From Molossus alvarezi (lineage: Eukaryota > Chordata > Mammalia > Chiroptera > Molossidae): DNA of 64,000 nucleotides. Made by a program: the position numbers and the translations under genes. Below, one piece after another: positions 44,258 through 56,400 of this stretch. The stretch spans positions 59,079,596 to 59,143,595 of the forward strand of contig CM073889.1 in the NCBI GenBank assembly GCA_037176705.1. Direction: 5' to 3'. The notes below the pieces were generated by a model. The model was not told the origin of the DNA, made no database searches, and saw only the letters and a list, made by a program, of their open reading frames with translations. How positions within the stretch are numbered: position 1 is the stretch's first letter; each line of letters starts with the position of its first letter.

Positions 44258-46797
44258 TTTATTTTTTTCTTTTTTCTTTTTTTTTTGTTACAGATATTTT
44301 ACCTTTTTACCCCATTGGCACCCCCCACCCCACCCCCCCTCCATCCTGTCCCCGGCTTAGTTGTCCATGTCCATTGGTCATGCATACATGCATATAAGTT
44401 CTATGGTTTATCTCTTCCACCCCCCCACCTCCTCTTCTGAGGGATGTCAGTCTGTGCCCTACTTCCATGTTTCTGGGTCTACCGTATTCCTGAGACTGTT
44501 ATGTTCATTATATTCCATATATAAGTGAGATCATTTGTCATTTTCTGCTTGGCTTATTTTACTTAGGATAATACTTTCCAGGTCCCTCCATGTCGTTTCA
44601 AAGGATAAGAGATCTTTCTTTCTTACTGCTGCATAGTACTCCATTGTGTATATGTACCATAGCTTTTTTATCCATTTGTCTACTGATGGACAATTGGGCT
44701 GTTTCCAAATCTTAGCTATTGTAAATAGTGCTGCTACACACATGGGGGTACATATATTCTTTCTGATTGGTGTTTCGGGCTTCTTAGGGTATATTCCTAG
44801 AAGTGGGATCACTGGGTCAAATGGAAGATCAATTTTTAATTTTTTGAGGTAACACCATATTGTTTTTCATAGTGGCTGCACCAGTCTGCATTCCCACCAG
44901 CAGTATATTAGAGTCCCCTTTTCTCCACACCCTCGCCAACACTTGTTGTTTGATGATTTGTTGATGGCGGCCATTCAGGCAGGTGTGAGGTGATACCTCA
45001 TTGTTGTTTTAATTTGCATCTCTCTGATGATTAGTGATGTTGAGCATTTCTTCATATGTCTCTTGGCCATTTGTATGTCCTGTTAGGAGAGGTGTCTATT
45101 CAGCTCCTCTGCCCATTTTTTAATTGGGTTCTTTGTCTTCCTTTTGTTGAGTTGTATGAGCACTCTATACATATTGGAAATTAACCCCTTATCTGATACA
45201 TCATTGGCATTATGGTCTCCCATACAGTGGGTAACCTTTCCGTTTTGATGATTGTATCTTTCGCTGTGCAGAAGCTTTTGAGTTTGATGTAATCCCATGT
45301 GTTCATTTTCTCCTCTGTTTCTATTGCGTTAGGTGATGTATCAGTGAACATTCTGCTCTGAATGATGTACAAAATTTTGTTGCCTACATTTTCTTCTAGA
45401 ATTTTTATGGATTCACGGGTCACATTTAAGTCTTTTATCCATTTTGAGTTTATTTTGGTGTATGGTGTAAGTTGATGGTTTAGTTTCATTTTTTTGCATG
45501 TAGCTGTCCAATTTTCCCAACACCATTTATTAAAGATACTGTCTTTACTCCACTGTATGCTTTTGCCACCTTTGTCAAATATTAATTGAGCATATTGCCT
45601 TGGGTCCATTTCTGGGTTTTTAGTTCTGTTTCACTGGTCTATATGCCTGTTCTTGTGCCAATACCAGGTTGTTTTGGTTACAGTCGCTTTGTAGTATAAC
45701 CTGATATCTCGTATTGTGATCCCACCTACTTTGTCCTTCTTTTTCAAGATTGCTGTGGCTATTTGGGGTCTTTTTTTTGGTTCCATATGAACTTTTGAAG
45801 TATTTATTCTAGTTCTGTGAAATATGTCATTGGTATTTTGTTGGGAATTGCATTTAATCTATAGATTGCTTTGGGTAGTATGGACAATTTAATGATGTTA
45901 ATTCTTCCAATCCATGAACAGGGTATGTGCTTCCACTTTTTAATATTTTCCTCTATTTCTTTTTTCAATGACCTGTAGTTTTCTGCAAATAGGTCCTTTA
46001 CTTCTTTGGTTAAGTTTATTCCTAGGCATCTTAATTTTTTTGGCACGATGGTAAATGGGATTGTTTTTTCAGTTTCTCTTTCTGTGAGTTCATCATTGGT
46101 GTACAGGAATGCCGTCTATTTCTTGATGTTAATTTTGTATCCTGCTACTTTGCCAAATTCATTTATTAAGTCTAGTAGATTTTTGATGGAGTCTTTAGGG
46201 TTTTCTATGTATAATATTATATCATTTGCAAATAATGACAGTTTCACTTCCTTCTTTCCAATTTGGATCCCTTTTATTTTTTCCTCATGCCTGATTGCTG
46301 TGGCTAAAACTTCCAGTACTATGTTAAATAAGAGTGGCGAAAGTGGACATTTCCGTCTTGTTCCTGTTCTTAATGGAAATATTTTTAGTTTCTGTCCATT
46401 GAGTATGATGTTTGCTGTAGGTCTTTCATATATGGCCTTTATTATGTCGAGATATGATCCCTCTATTCTCACATTGCTGAGCGTTTTAATCAGAAATGGT
46501 TGCTGGATTTTGTCGAAGGCTTTTTCAGCATCTATTGATATGATCATGTGATTTTTATTCTTCATTTTGTTTATGTGGTGTATCACAGTTATTGATTTGC
46601 GAACATTGTACCAGCCTTGCATCCCTGGAATGAATCCCACTTGGTCATGGTGAATAATTTTTTTGATGTATTTATGAATCTGATTTGCTAATATTTTGTT
46701 CAGGATTTTGGTGTCTATGTTTATCAGGGATATTGGCCTGTAGTTTTCTTTCTTCGTAGTGTCTTTTTCTGGTTTTTGAATTAGAATTATGCTGGCC
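44229..46797 (-). mobile_element. LINE-1 (L1-j), ORF2 RT to 3' end, minus strand
   Basis: Tail, 3'UTR and ORF2 back to a point (46797) just before the RT domain ([12 protein letters not shown]). At 46797 it joins L1 sequence from about 350 codons further downstream. It therefore looks like a 5'-truncated L1 without target duplication inside another L1, or like a product of L1-L1 recombination. Confidence 0.85.
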
Positions 46798-46868
46798 TTT
46801 GGTATGGACATTTTAATGATGATAATTCTTCCAATCCATGAACAAGAACAAGGTATGTGCTTCCACAT
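44531..46868 (-). pseudogene. L1-j ORF2 with chimeric N-terminus
   Basis: The largest open piece, 46116-46868 (250 codons), reads first the downstream segment [12 protein letters not shown] and then, in frame across the 46797 junction, the upstream RT segment [15 protein letters not shown]. It continues to the catalytic box, which is F-A-N-D instead of F-A-D-D, then further pieces at 45804-46046 and 45083-45609 and the C-terminus near 44531. The order of ORF2 parts is thus duplicated and permuted at the junction. Stops and shifts elsewhere show it is not functional. Confidence 0.85.
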
Positions 46869-46909
46869 TTAATTTCCAAAATAAATAATGTGGTCCTAAA
46901 ACTCAACAC
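46867..46909. other. 43-bp non-L1 filler inside L1-i ORF2
   Basis: The L1 sequence is normal up to gtgcttccac (46866) and from tttttcatatc (46910). Between them are 43 bases, with ccaaaataaataatgtgg in the middle, that no other L1 copy here has at this position. Confidence 0.75.
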
Positions 46910-46938
46910 TTTTTCATATCTTCCTCTATTTCTTTTTT

Positions 46939-47190
46939 TTTTTTTTTTTATCCTCACCCGAGGACATTTTCCCATTTTTTTGTTCAGGTATAGTGGGAGG
47001 GAGAGAGGGGAACAGAGAGAGAGAGAGAAACATTGACGTGAAAGGAACACATCGAGTGGCTGCTACCCGCACGTCCGACCAGGGCCGGGGACAAACTGCA
47101 ACCGAGGTATGCGCCCTTAGTAGGAACCGAACCCGGGTCTCTCAGGACCGCAGGCCAACGCTCTAACCGCTGAGCCAAACCGGCCAGGGC
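46939..47190 (-). mobile_element. Ves SINE (minus strand), in L1-i ORF2
   Basis: Complete copy. Perfect 20-bp target duplication tcttcctctatttctttttt (46919-46938 and 47191-47210). Confidence 0.97.
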
Positions 47191-49550
47191 TCTTCCTCTA
47201 TTTCTTTTTTCAATGTCCTGTAGTTTTCTGCAAATAGATCCTTTATTTCGTTGGTTAAGTTTATTTGTAGGTATCTTAATTTTTTTTGCCATGATGGTAA
47301 ATGGGATTGGTTTTTTTAGTTTCTCTTTCTGTGAATTCATCATTGGTGTGTAAGAATGCTGTTGGTTTCTTGATGTTAATTTTGTATCCTGCGTCTTTTC
47401 CAAATTCATTTATTAAGTCTAGTAGATTTTTGACAGAGTGTACAGGGTTTTCTATATGTAATATCATATAATCTACAAAAAATGACAGTTTCACTTTCTC
47501 CTTTCCAATTTTGATTCCTTTTATTTTTTCTTCATGTCTGATTGCTGTGGTCAAGACTTCCAGCACTATGTGAAATACGAGTGGTGAAAGTGAGCACATC
47601 CCTGTCTTGTTCCTGTTCTTAAGAGAAATGCTTTTAGTTTCTGCTCATTGAGTATGATGTTGGCTGTAGGTCTTTCATATACAGCCTTTATTACGTCAAG
47701 ATATGACCCCTCTATTCTTAGATTGCTGAACATTTTTATCAGAAATGGGTGCTGGATTTTTGTCAAATGCTGTTTTCAGCATCTATAGGTATGATCATGG
47801 GTTTTTCTCTTTCATTTAGTTTATGTAGTATATAACATTTATGGAATTGTGAATATTGTTCCAGACTTGCCTTTCTGAAATCAATCCCACTTGATCATGG
47901 TGAATAATTTTTTGGATGTATTGCTGGATTGGATTTGCTATTATTTTTTTCAGGATTTTGGCCTGTATGTTCATCAGGGATATTGGCCTTTAGTTTTATT
48001 TCTTTGTAGTGTCTTTTTCTGGTTTTCAAATTATAATTATGCTGGCCTCATAAAACAAGTTTGGAAGTGTTCTGTCTTCTTGGATTTTTGGAATAGTTTG
48101 AGGAGTATGAGTATTAGTTCTTTTTTAATGTCCGGTAAAATTCCCCCATGAAGCCGTCCAAGCCTGGGCTTTTGTTTGCTGGGAGAGTCTTGATTACCTC
48201 TTCAATTTCTTTTGTTATGGGTCTGTTCAAGTTTTGTATCTCTTCCTGGTTCAGTTTTGGGAGACTATGTGTTTCTAGAAATTTGTCCATTTTGCTTAGT
48301 TTGTCGAATTTGTTGCCGTATAATTGTTCATAATATTTGTGAATAGTTCTTTGTATTTCTATGGTGTCAGTTATTATTTCTCCTCTTGTATTTCTGATTT
48401 TGTGTATTTGGGTTTTCTCTTTGTTCCTTGGTGAGTCTAGCTAAGGGTCCATCAATCTTGTTTATCTTTTCAAAGAACCAGTTCTTTGTTTCATTGATCC
48501 TTTGAATTGTTTTTTTTTGTTTGTTTGTTTCCGTGTCATTTATTTCTGCTCTGATCTTTACTATTTCCTTCCTTGTATGTGCAATGGTGTTTTCTTTGAA
48601 GTTTTTTAAGTTGTGAGGTCAAATAGTCTATTAGAAATTTTTCTTGCTTTCTGAACTTATCTCTCAAAACTGCTGTTGCTGCATCCCATAGATTTTGTGT
48701 TGTGTGTTCATTTTCATTGGTTTCCAGGAAATTTTAAATTTCTTCCTTGATCTCAATGGCAACCCATTCATTGTTCAATAAGATGCTATTTAGCCTTCAT
48801 GTGTTTAAATGTCTTTGCATGTTCTTGATGCAATTGTTTTCTAGTTGCATGCCATTGTGATCTGAGAAGATGCTTGAGATGATTTCAATCTTCTTGAACT
48901 TGTAGAGACTTAGTTTGTGCCCTAACATGTTGTCTGTCTTTGAGAATGTCCCATGTGCACTTGAGAAGAATGTGAATTCTGCTCTTTTGGGGTATAATTC
49001 TCTGTAGATATCTACTAAATCCATTTGATGTAGTGCTTCATTTAGGGTTTGTATTTTCTTGTTAATTTTTTGTCTAGAAGAGCTATCCAGTGATGTCAGC
49101 AGGGTATTGAAGTCCCCTGCTATGATTGTATTGCTCTTGATTTCTCCTTTGAAGTCCTCCAAAAGATTTTTTATATATGTTGGTGCTCCTATATTGGGTG
49201 CATATATGTTATCAAGATTATATTTTCCTGTTGGATAGATTCTTTCAATATTATGAAGTGGCCTTCTTTGTCTCTAGTCATGTCCTTCATTTTGAAGTTT
49301 ACTTTATCTGATATGAATATTACTACCCCAGCTTTTTTTGCTTTCCATTTACTTGAAAGATTTTTTTCATTTCTTCACTTTCAACCTGTGTGAGTCTTCT
49401 GTTGTGAGTTGGGTCTCTTGCAAACAACATATATGTGAGTCATGCTTTCTTATCCAATCAGTTACTCTATGTTATTTTATCAGACCATTCCAACCTTCAC
49501 ATTTAAGGTGATTATTGATATGTACTTATTTATTGCTATTTTTGTTGAGT
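47191..49550 (-). pseudogene. L1-i ORF2, N-terminal two-thirds
   Basis: Endonuclease (48797-49162, with A-G-D-F-N intact), linker (about 48150-48730, with small deletions near 48590-48650) and RT (47276-47766) can be read on the minus strand. The frame has many stops. The catalytic box of the RT reads F-V-D-Y in the piece 47276-47599. The C-terminal third is separated from it by L1-j. Confidence 0.87.
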
Positions 49551-49599
49551 GTGGTTCTATTTTTCTTCCTTTTTCTTCTACTAATTACAGCAGTCCTTT

Positions 49600-50479
49600 T
49601 AGCATATATTGCAGTGCTGGTTTGGTGCTAATGTATTCCCTTAGCCTTTTTTTTGTCTGGAAAGCTCTTTATTTGACTTGCTATTTTGAATGATAGCCAT
49701 GCTGGGTAGAGTAGTCTTGGATTCAGATGCTTGTTTTTCATGACTTTGATTACTTCATGCCACTCTCTTCTGGCCTGTAGTATTTCTGTTGAGAAGTCAG
49801 CTGAGAGCCTTACAGGGTTTCTTTTGTAGGTAACCTGTTGCTTATCTCTTTCTGCCTTTAGGATTCTCTCTTTGTCTTTAATTTTTGGCATCTTAATGAC
49901 TATGTGTCTTGGTGTAGGCCTGTTTGGGTTCTTCTTACTTGGGCTCTCTGTGCTTCTTGTAATTTAATGCCTTCTTTCTTCACCAAGTTAGGAAAGTTTT
50001 CTGTCACTATTTCTTCAAATATATACTCTAACCCTTGCCCATTTTCTTCCTCTTTGGGGACTCCTATGATGCGAATATTATTATGTTTTCAGTTGTCCCA
50101 CAGTTCTCTTAAGCTATCTTCCTGTTTTTTAATTGTTCTTTTCCTTTTGGTTTTATGATTGTTTAATTTTTTCTAACCTGTGTTTTAATTCACTGGTTCG
50201 GACTTCAGCTTCCTCTACTCTACTGATTAGTCCTTCCACTGTATTCTTAATTTCTGCTATGTCATTCTTTATTTTCACTTGGTTGGTTTTCAATGTTTGT
50301 ATATCTTTACTCATGGTGCTGATGTCCTTACTGAAGCTGTTGAGTTTCCTCAAGATCATGGCTCTGAACTCTACCTCTGATAATTTGCTTAGCTGCATTT
50401 CATCTTCAATAGAGTTCTCTTATTCTTCAATAGAGTTCTCTTATTCTTTCATATGGAATTTGTTTCTTTATTTTACCAT
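49600..50479 (-). pseudogene. L1-i ORF1
   Basis: The ATG at 50479 is followed within three codons by a stop (M-V-K-stop), so the normal start is dead. Downstream, the coiled coil (50153-50398) and RNA-binding C-terminus (49628-49891, K-I-K-D-K-E-R-I-L-K-A) are recognisable. A 21-bp tandem duplication lies near the N-terminus. Confidence 0.87.
50405..50446. repeat. 21-bp tandem duplication in L1-i ORF1
   Basis: The 21 bases cttcaatagagttctcttatt are present twice in direct succession. Other ORF1 copies have this segment once. Confidence 0.9.
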
Positions 50480-52207
50480 TTTGGCTATCTCAGTGGGTTT
50501 TGGAGCCTGCCAAATTTTCCGTGGGTGTTGGTGTTCTGGTGTTTGTGGCTCCCTCTACTGGGTTTGCATGAGCGTGGGTATGTCCACGTTAAACACCACT
50601 GTCAAGTCTTACTTTCCTGGGTAGATTTGCAAGCCCAGGAATGGTTCAGTTATCCTCTAGCTTTTCCTGGTGGCTAGTAGTCTGTTACTTAGTGCCTTGG
50701 AAGTAGCCCTGGTGTTCTACATAAGAGGATTTCCAGAGGGTGGGATTAATACTGGTTGTTAATGAGCCTTAGTTTGCATTTCTTTGCCTCACCTGGGAAA
50801 GAGTGAATCTCCGAGTGTGGGGTCTGCTGCTTTTCCCCACAGCTCTGGGAATGAGCACATTGGCCATTGTCCTTTGTGGCCATGACTCAGAAGAAACTCT
50901 GAGTGCCCTCCAAATCCTAGGTGTCCCCACAGCATTCCAGTCCAATCTGCCCTCCCTCTGCCGTAGCCCCCAGGTGAGTGGCTGAGGCTGTGGCTATTTT
51001 AGTGCTCTGTCCAGGCTCTCTGTGCTGTAGAGCAGGCTTGGTCTTTTTCCCCAAGAATGCTGCTCACAGCTAAGACTGCTGCTGTCCCTGGGCTCCCAGC
51101 CCGCCACCCTCTGGAGCCTCAGCAGATTCTACCAGTGTCCTTGGTTTTATGGTCCTGTCCTGCTGCTTTTCTGTTGCTTTCTTCAGAGTATTTGTCTTTA
51201 ATTTTCATTTGGTCCTGGGAAATCATTTGCATATCTTCTCTTTCCTCCGCCTCCATTTTCTCATCCTCTATGCCTATCTTGTGCACAGCTGTGTCACACA
51301 GGCCTCTTTGGTGCCCCCGAACCTTGCAGGTCCTGTGGGTAACTAGATTGCACAGTCCCTATGGGGACCTGTCTCTATGTCTATGTTATGAGCTGCTGGG
51401 TTGCACAGGCCTCTCTGGTGCTTCAGCACCCCACAAGTCCAATGGGTAACTGAATGACACAGTCCCTGCTGGGACGCACAGGCCTCTCAGGTGCCACAGT
51501 ACCCAGCAGTTTCCACGGGCGGGCAGCTGGATTACACCAGTCTCTCTGGGGCTCTGGCTTCCCACTGTTCTTGTGGGCTATTGGACTGCACAGACCTCTG
51601 TAGAACCCCACATCCACTGCTGGCAGCAGGGGAGTGCTGCTGCCCCATGGGTCTCAACTCTTGCTCAGCTTGTGCTAAAGTTTTTTTGGGTTGGTTTCAG
51701 TTGCTAGTATGTGCTTCTGTTGACTAGGGATGGATGTCTGCTCTCCAGCCCCTGTTGCTGGGGGTATTTCTGGACTCTGATTGGACTGCTACTCTGAGGG
51801 ATGGTGCTGGGCTCCTGGCTGTCTGAGGCTTCTGCGACTGGCACCTTGAGAGCTCCACTACAGTGCACTTGTCTGTGTTGACACAGAGTGTCCTCTGGTC
51901 CAATGGTGCCAGGTATGCTGGTGGGCTCAGGTTGCTGGGCCCTAGCTGCTTCCACTGCCTTCTTCCAGGAAAGACCTGGGATCTTCCAAAATGGTGGGAC
52001 CTCCCCGCGTTGCAGGGAGAAATGCTCTGAAGGGCCGCTTACTGCGGTAGCCTACTGCTCCTGTCCACAGCACAGGAACTTTCTGCTCTGCAGCTCTGCA
52101 CTGCTCGGGTTTGATCGTCCACCTTCACGTCCACTCACACTCTCTCACACATTTGCACACTCTCTTACACACTCACCCTCTGTCCGAACCTGCTTGTAGC
52201 CATCTTC
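50480..52207 (-). promoter_or_regulatory. L1-i 5'UTR / internal promoter, type A
   Basis: 1.73-kb 5'UTR homologous over its length to 6861-8602. It includes degenerate units at 51290-51650 with recurring cacaggcctct-like and aggtcctgtgggtaac-like words, and it ends in a YY1-like AAGATGGC. Length and order match the L1-b copy, so this is a real, repeatedly retrotransposed promoter and not a local oddity. Confidence 0.75.
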
Positions 52208-53238
52208 TGGTTTCTAGGAAGTGTTTAATGTCTCCTTTGATCTCCTTGGTAACCCATTCATTGTTTAATAACATGCCATCTAGCCTTCATGTGTTTAAAT
52301 GTCTTTGCATGTTCTTGTTGCAGTTGATTTCTAGTTTCATGCCATTGTGATTTAAGAATATACTTGATATGATTTCAATCTTCTTGAACTTGTAGAGACT
52401 TAGTTTGTGCCCTAACATGTGGTCTATCTTTGAGAATGTCCCATGTGCAATTGAGCAGAATGTGAATTCTACAATTTAGTGGTGTAATTCTCTGTAGATA
52501 TCTATTTAATCTGTTTAATATTTGTGCTTTATTTAGAGTCTCTGTTTTCTTGTTAATTTTTTTCTCTAGTAGATCTATCCAATGATGTCAGCAGGGTGTT
52601 GAAATCTCTTGCTATGATTGTATTGCGGTTGAGTTCTCCTTTGAAGGCTTCCGAAGGTTATAAATATATGTTGGTGCTTATATATTGGGTTCATATGTGT
52701 TTACCAAGGTTATAGCCTCCTGTTGGATAGATTCTTTCAATATTATATAGTGATCTGCTTTGTCTCTAGTAGTGGCCTTCATTTTGAAATCTAATTTGTC
52801 AGATATTAGTACTGCTACCCAGCCTTTTTTTCCTTTCCATTTGCTTGGAAGATTGTTTTTCATCTCTTCATTTTTAACCTATGTGAGTCTTTTGCTGTCA
52901 GGTTGTTCTCTTGTAAACAAGATATATATGAGTCATGCTTTTCTATCCAGTTAACTACTCTGTGTCTTTTTAGTGGAGCGTTCAATCCATTTACATTTAA
53001 GGTAATTATTGATATGTACTTAGTTATTGTCATTTTTGTTTAGTGTGGTTAGATTTTTCTTTTTATTTCTTCTACTATTACAGCAGTCCGTTTCATATTT
53101 CTTGCAGTGCCGGCCTGGTGTTAATATATTCCTTTAGCCTTTTATTTTTTTTTGTCTGGGAAGCTCCTTATTTGACCTTCTATTTTGAATGATAGCCTTG
53201 CTGGATAGAGTAGTCTTGGATTCAGATCCTTGTTTTTC
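52208..53238 (-). mobile_element. LINE-1 (L1-h), left piece: endonuclease to ORF1 C-terminus
   Basis: Minus-strand ORF2 endonuclease sequence (52678-52863 open) up to the ORF2 start (ATG 53043), then the ORF1 C-terminus. It is cut at 53238 by L1-g and continues at 63859. To the left it abuts the 5' end of L1-i without a duplication, and its RT and 3' end are not adjacent. Confidence 0.88.
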
Positions 53239-53472
53239 TTTTTTATTAATTAATTTTTGTTACAGAAGTTTCTCCTTTTTCCCCCACTGATTCCCCCTTC
53301 CCCCGCCCTCCCCACCATGTCCCCAATTTGTTGTCCATGTCCACTGTTAATGCATACATGCATACAAGTTCTGAGGTTTATCTCTCCCCCACCATCCCCT
53401 TCTGGGGATTGTCAGTGTGTATCCCACCTCCACGTCTCTGGGACTACCCCATTCCTCAGACTGTTATGTTCA

Positions 53473-56400
53473 TTATATAACACAAATAAGTGAGATCATA
53501 TGATACTTGTCCTTCTCTGTTTGGCTTGCCTCACTCGGATGATACTCTCCAGGTCCCTCCATGTAGTCTCAAAGGACAAGAGATCTTTCTTTCTTACAGC
53601 TGTGTAGTAGTCCATTGTGTATATACCGCTGCTTTTTTTATCCATTTGTCTACTGATAGACACTTGGGCTGTTTCCAGATCTTTGCTATTGTAAATAGTG
53701 CTGCTATGAACAAGGGGGTACATATATTCTTTCTGATTGGTGTTTTAGGCTTCCTAGGGTATTTACTAGAAATGAGCTAACTGGGCCAAATAGCAGTTCA
53801 ATTTTTAATTTTTTGAGGTAACACCATACCGTTTTCCACAGTGGCTGCACCACTCTGCATACCTACCATCAGTGTACTAGACTCCCCTTTTCTCCACACC
53901 CTCGACAACACTTGTTGTTTGATGATTTGTTGATGGCGGCCATTCTGACAGGTGTGAGGTGATACCTCATTGTTGTTTTAATTTGCATCTCTCAGATGAT
54001 TAGTGATGTTGAGCATTTCTTCATATGTCTCTTAGCCATTTGTATGTCCTGTTTGGAGAGGTGTCTATTTAGTTTCTCTGCCCATTTTCGAATTGGGTTC
54101 TTTGTCTTCCTTTTGCTGAGTTGTATGAGCACTCTATATATATTGGAAATTAACCCCTTATCTGATATATCATTGGCATTATGGTCTCCCATACAGTGGG
54201 TAGCCTTTCCGTTTTGATGATTGTATCTTTTGCTGTGCAGAAGCTTTTGAGTTTGATGTAGTCCCTTGTGTTCATTTTCTCCTTTGTTTCTATTGCCTTA
54301 GGTGATGTATCAGTGAAAATTCTGCTGTGTATGATGTCTGAAATTTTGTTGCCTACAGTTTCTTCTAAAATTTTTATGGATTCATGAGTCATATTTAAGT
54401 CTTATATCCATTTTCAGTTTATTCTCGTGTAGTGTGTAAGTTGATGGTCTAGTTTCATTTTTCTGCAAGTAGCTGTCCAATTTTCCCAGCACCATTTATT
54501 AAAGAGGCTGTCTTTACTCCACTGTATACTCTTGCCACCTTTGTCAAATATTAATTGAGCATATTGCCTTGGGTCCATTTCTGGGTTCTCTGTTCCGTTC
54601 CGCTGGTCTATATGCCTGTTCTTGTGCAAGTAACAGGCTGTTTTGATTATGGTGGCTTTGTAGTATAACCTGAAATCTGGTAATGTGATCCCACCCATTT
54701 TGTTCTTCCTTTTCAAGATTGCTGTGGCTATTCGAGGCCTTTTTTGGTCCCATATGAACTTTTGAAGTACTTGTTCTAATTCTGTGAAGTATGCCGTTGG
54801 TATTTTGACGGGGATTGCATTGAATCTATAGATTGCTTTGGGTAATATGGACATTTCAATGATGTTAATTCTTCCAATCCATGAACAGGGTATGTGCTTC
54901 CACTTTTTAATATCTTCCTCTATTTCTTTTTTCAATGACCTGTAGTTTTGGGCAAATAGGTCTTTTATTTCTTTGGTTAAGTTTATTCCCAGGTATCTTC
55001 ATTTTTTTTTTGCCACAATGGTAAATGGGATTTTTTGCTTAGCTTCTCTTTCTGTGAGTTCATCCTTGGTGTATAAGAATGCCATCAAATTCTTGACGTT
55101 AATTTTGTATCCTGCTACGTTGCCAAATTCATTTAAGTCTAGTAGATTTTTGATGGTGTCTTTAGGGTTTTCTACGTATGTTATCTGCAAAATATGACAG
55201 ATTTCCTTCCTCCTTACCGATTTGGATCCCTTTTATTTTTTATTGCTGTTTGATCATTGTGGCTAAGACTTCCAGTACTATGTTAAGTAAGAGTGGTGAA
55301 AGAGGGCATCCTTGCCTTGTTCCTGTTCTTAAGGGAAATGCTTTTATTTTTTGCCCATTGAGTATTATGTTGGCTGTAGGTCTATCATATATGGTCTTTA
55401 TTATGTCTAGATATGATCCCTCTATTCCCACATTGCTGAGCGTTTTTATCAGATATGGATGCTGGATTTTGACGAAGGCTTTTTCGGCATCTATTGATAT
55501 GATCATGTGGTTTTTATTCTTCATTTTATTTATGTGGGGTATCATGTTTATAGATTTACGAATATTGTACCAGCCTTGTGTCCCTGGGATGAATCCCACT
55601 TGGCCATGGTGGATAATTTTTTTGGTGTATTGCTGGAACTGATTTGCTACTGTTTTGTTCAGGATTTTGGCGTCTATATTCATCAGGTATGTTGGCCTGT
55701 AGGTTTTTTTCTTTGTAGTGTCTTTTTCTGGTTTTGGAATTAGAATTATACTGGCTTCATAAAACGAGTTTGGAAGTCTTCCTTATTCTTGAATTTTTTG
55801 AAATAGTTTGAGGAGAATGGGTGTTAGTTCTTTTTTGAATGTTCAGCAAAACTACCCCATGAAGCCATCCGGGCCTGGGCTTTTGTTTGCTGGGAAAGTC
55901 TTGATTATATCTTTAATTTCTTCTGTTGATATTGGTCTGTTCAACTTTTCTATCTCTTCCTGGTCCAGTTTTTGGAGACTATGTGTTTCTAGAAATTTGT
56001 CCATTTTGCTTAGATTTGTCGAATTTGTTGCCATACAATTGTTCATAGTAGTTGTTAACGATCTTTTGTATTTCTGTGTTGTTGGTTGTTCTCTTTCATT
56101 TCTGATTTTGTGTATTTGGGTTCTCTCTCTTTGTTTCTTGGTGAGTCTGGCTAAGGGTCCATCAATCTTGTTTATCTTTTCAAAAAACCAGCTCTGTGTT
56201 TCATTGATTTTTTTCATTGTATTTTTGGTCTCTATGTCGTTTATTTCTCCTCTGATCTTTACTATTTCCTTCCTTCTACTTGCTCTGGGGTTTTCTTTTT
56301 GTTTGCTCTCTAGTTCTTTAAGTTGTGATGTTAGATAGTCTATTAGAGATTTTTCTTGTTTTTTGAGGTAGGCCTGTAGTGCTATGAACTTCCCTCTCAG

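Larger units (their letters stand above)
46798..52207 (-). mobile_element. LINE-1 (L1-i) 5' two-thirds, minus strand
   Basis: From the YY1-like start (AAGATGGC on the minus strand, 52199-52206) through a long type A 5'UTR, ORF1 and most of ORF2 to the segment I-I-K-M-S-I at 46798. A Ves SINE lies inside. The 5' end is complete. Its right neighbour is the endonuclease region of another L1 (L1-h), and no target duplication is detected. Confidence 0.9.

Noticed and set aside
46116..46551. Plus-strand frame 46006-46551 (181 codons) and similar long frames opposite L1 ORF2
   Set aside because: They are antisense shadows of L1 RT, found at the same place in every L1 copy.
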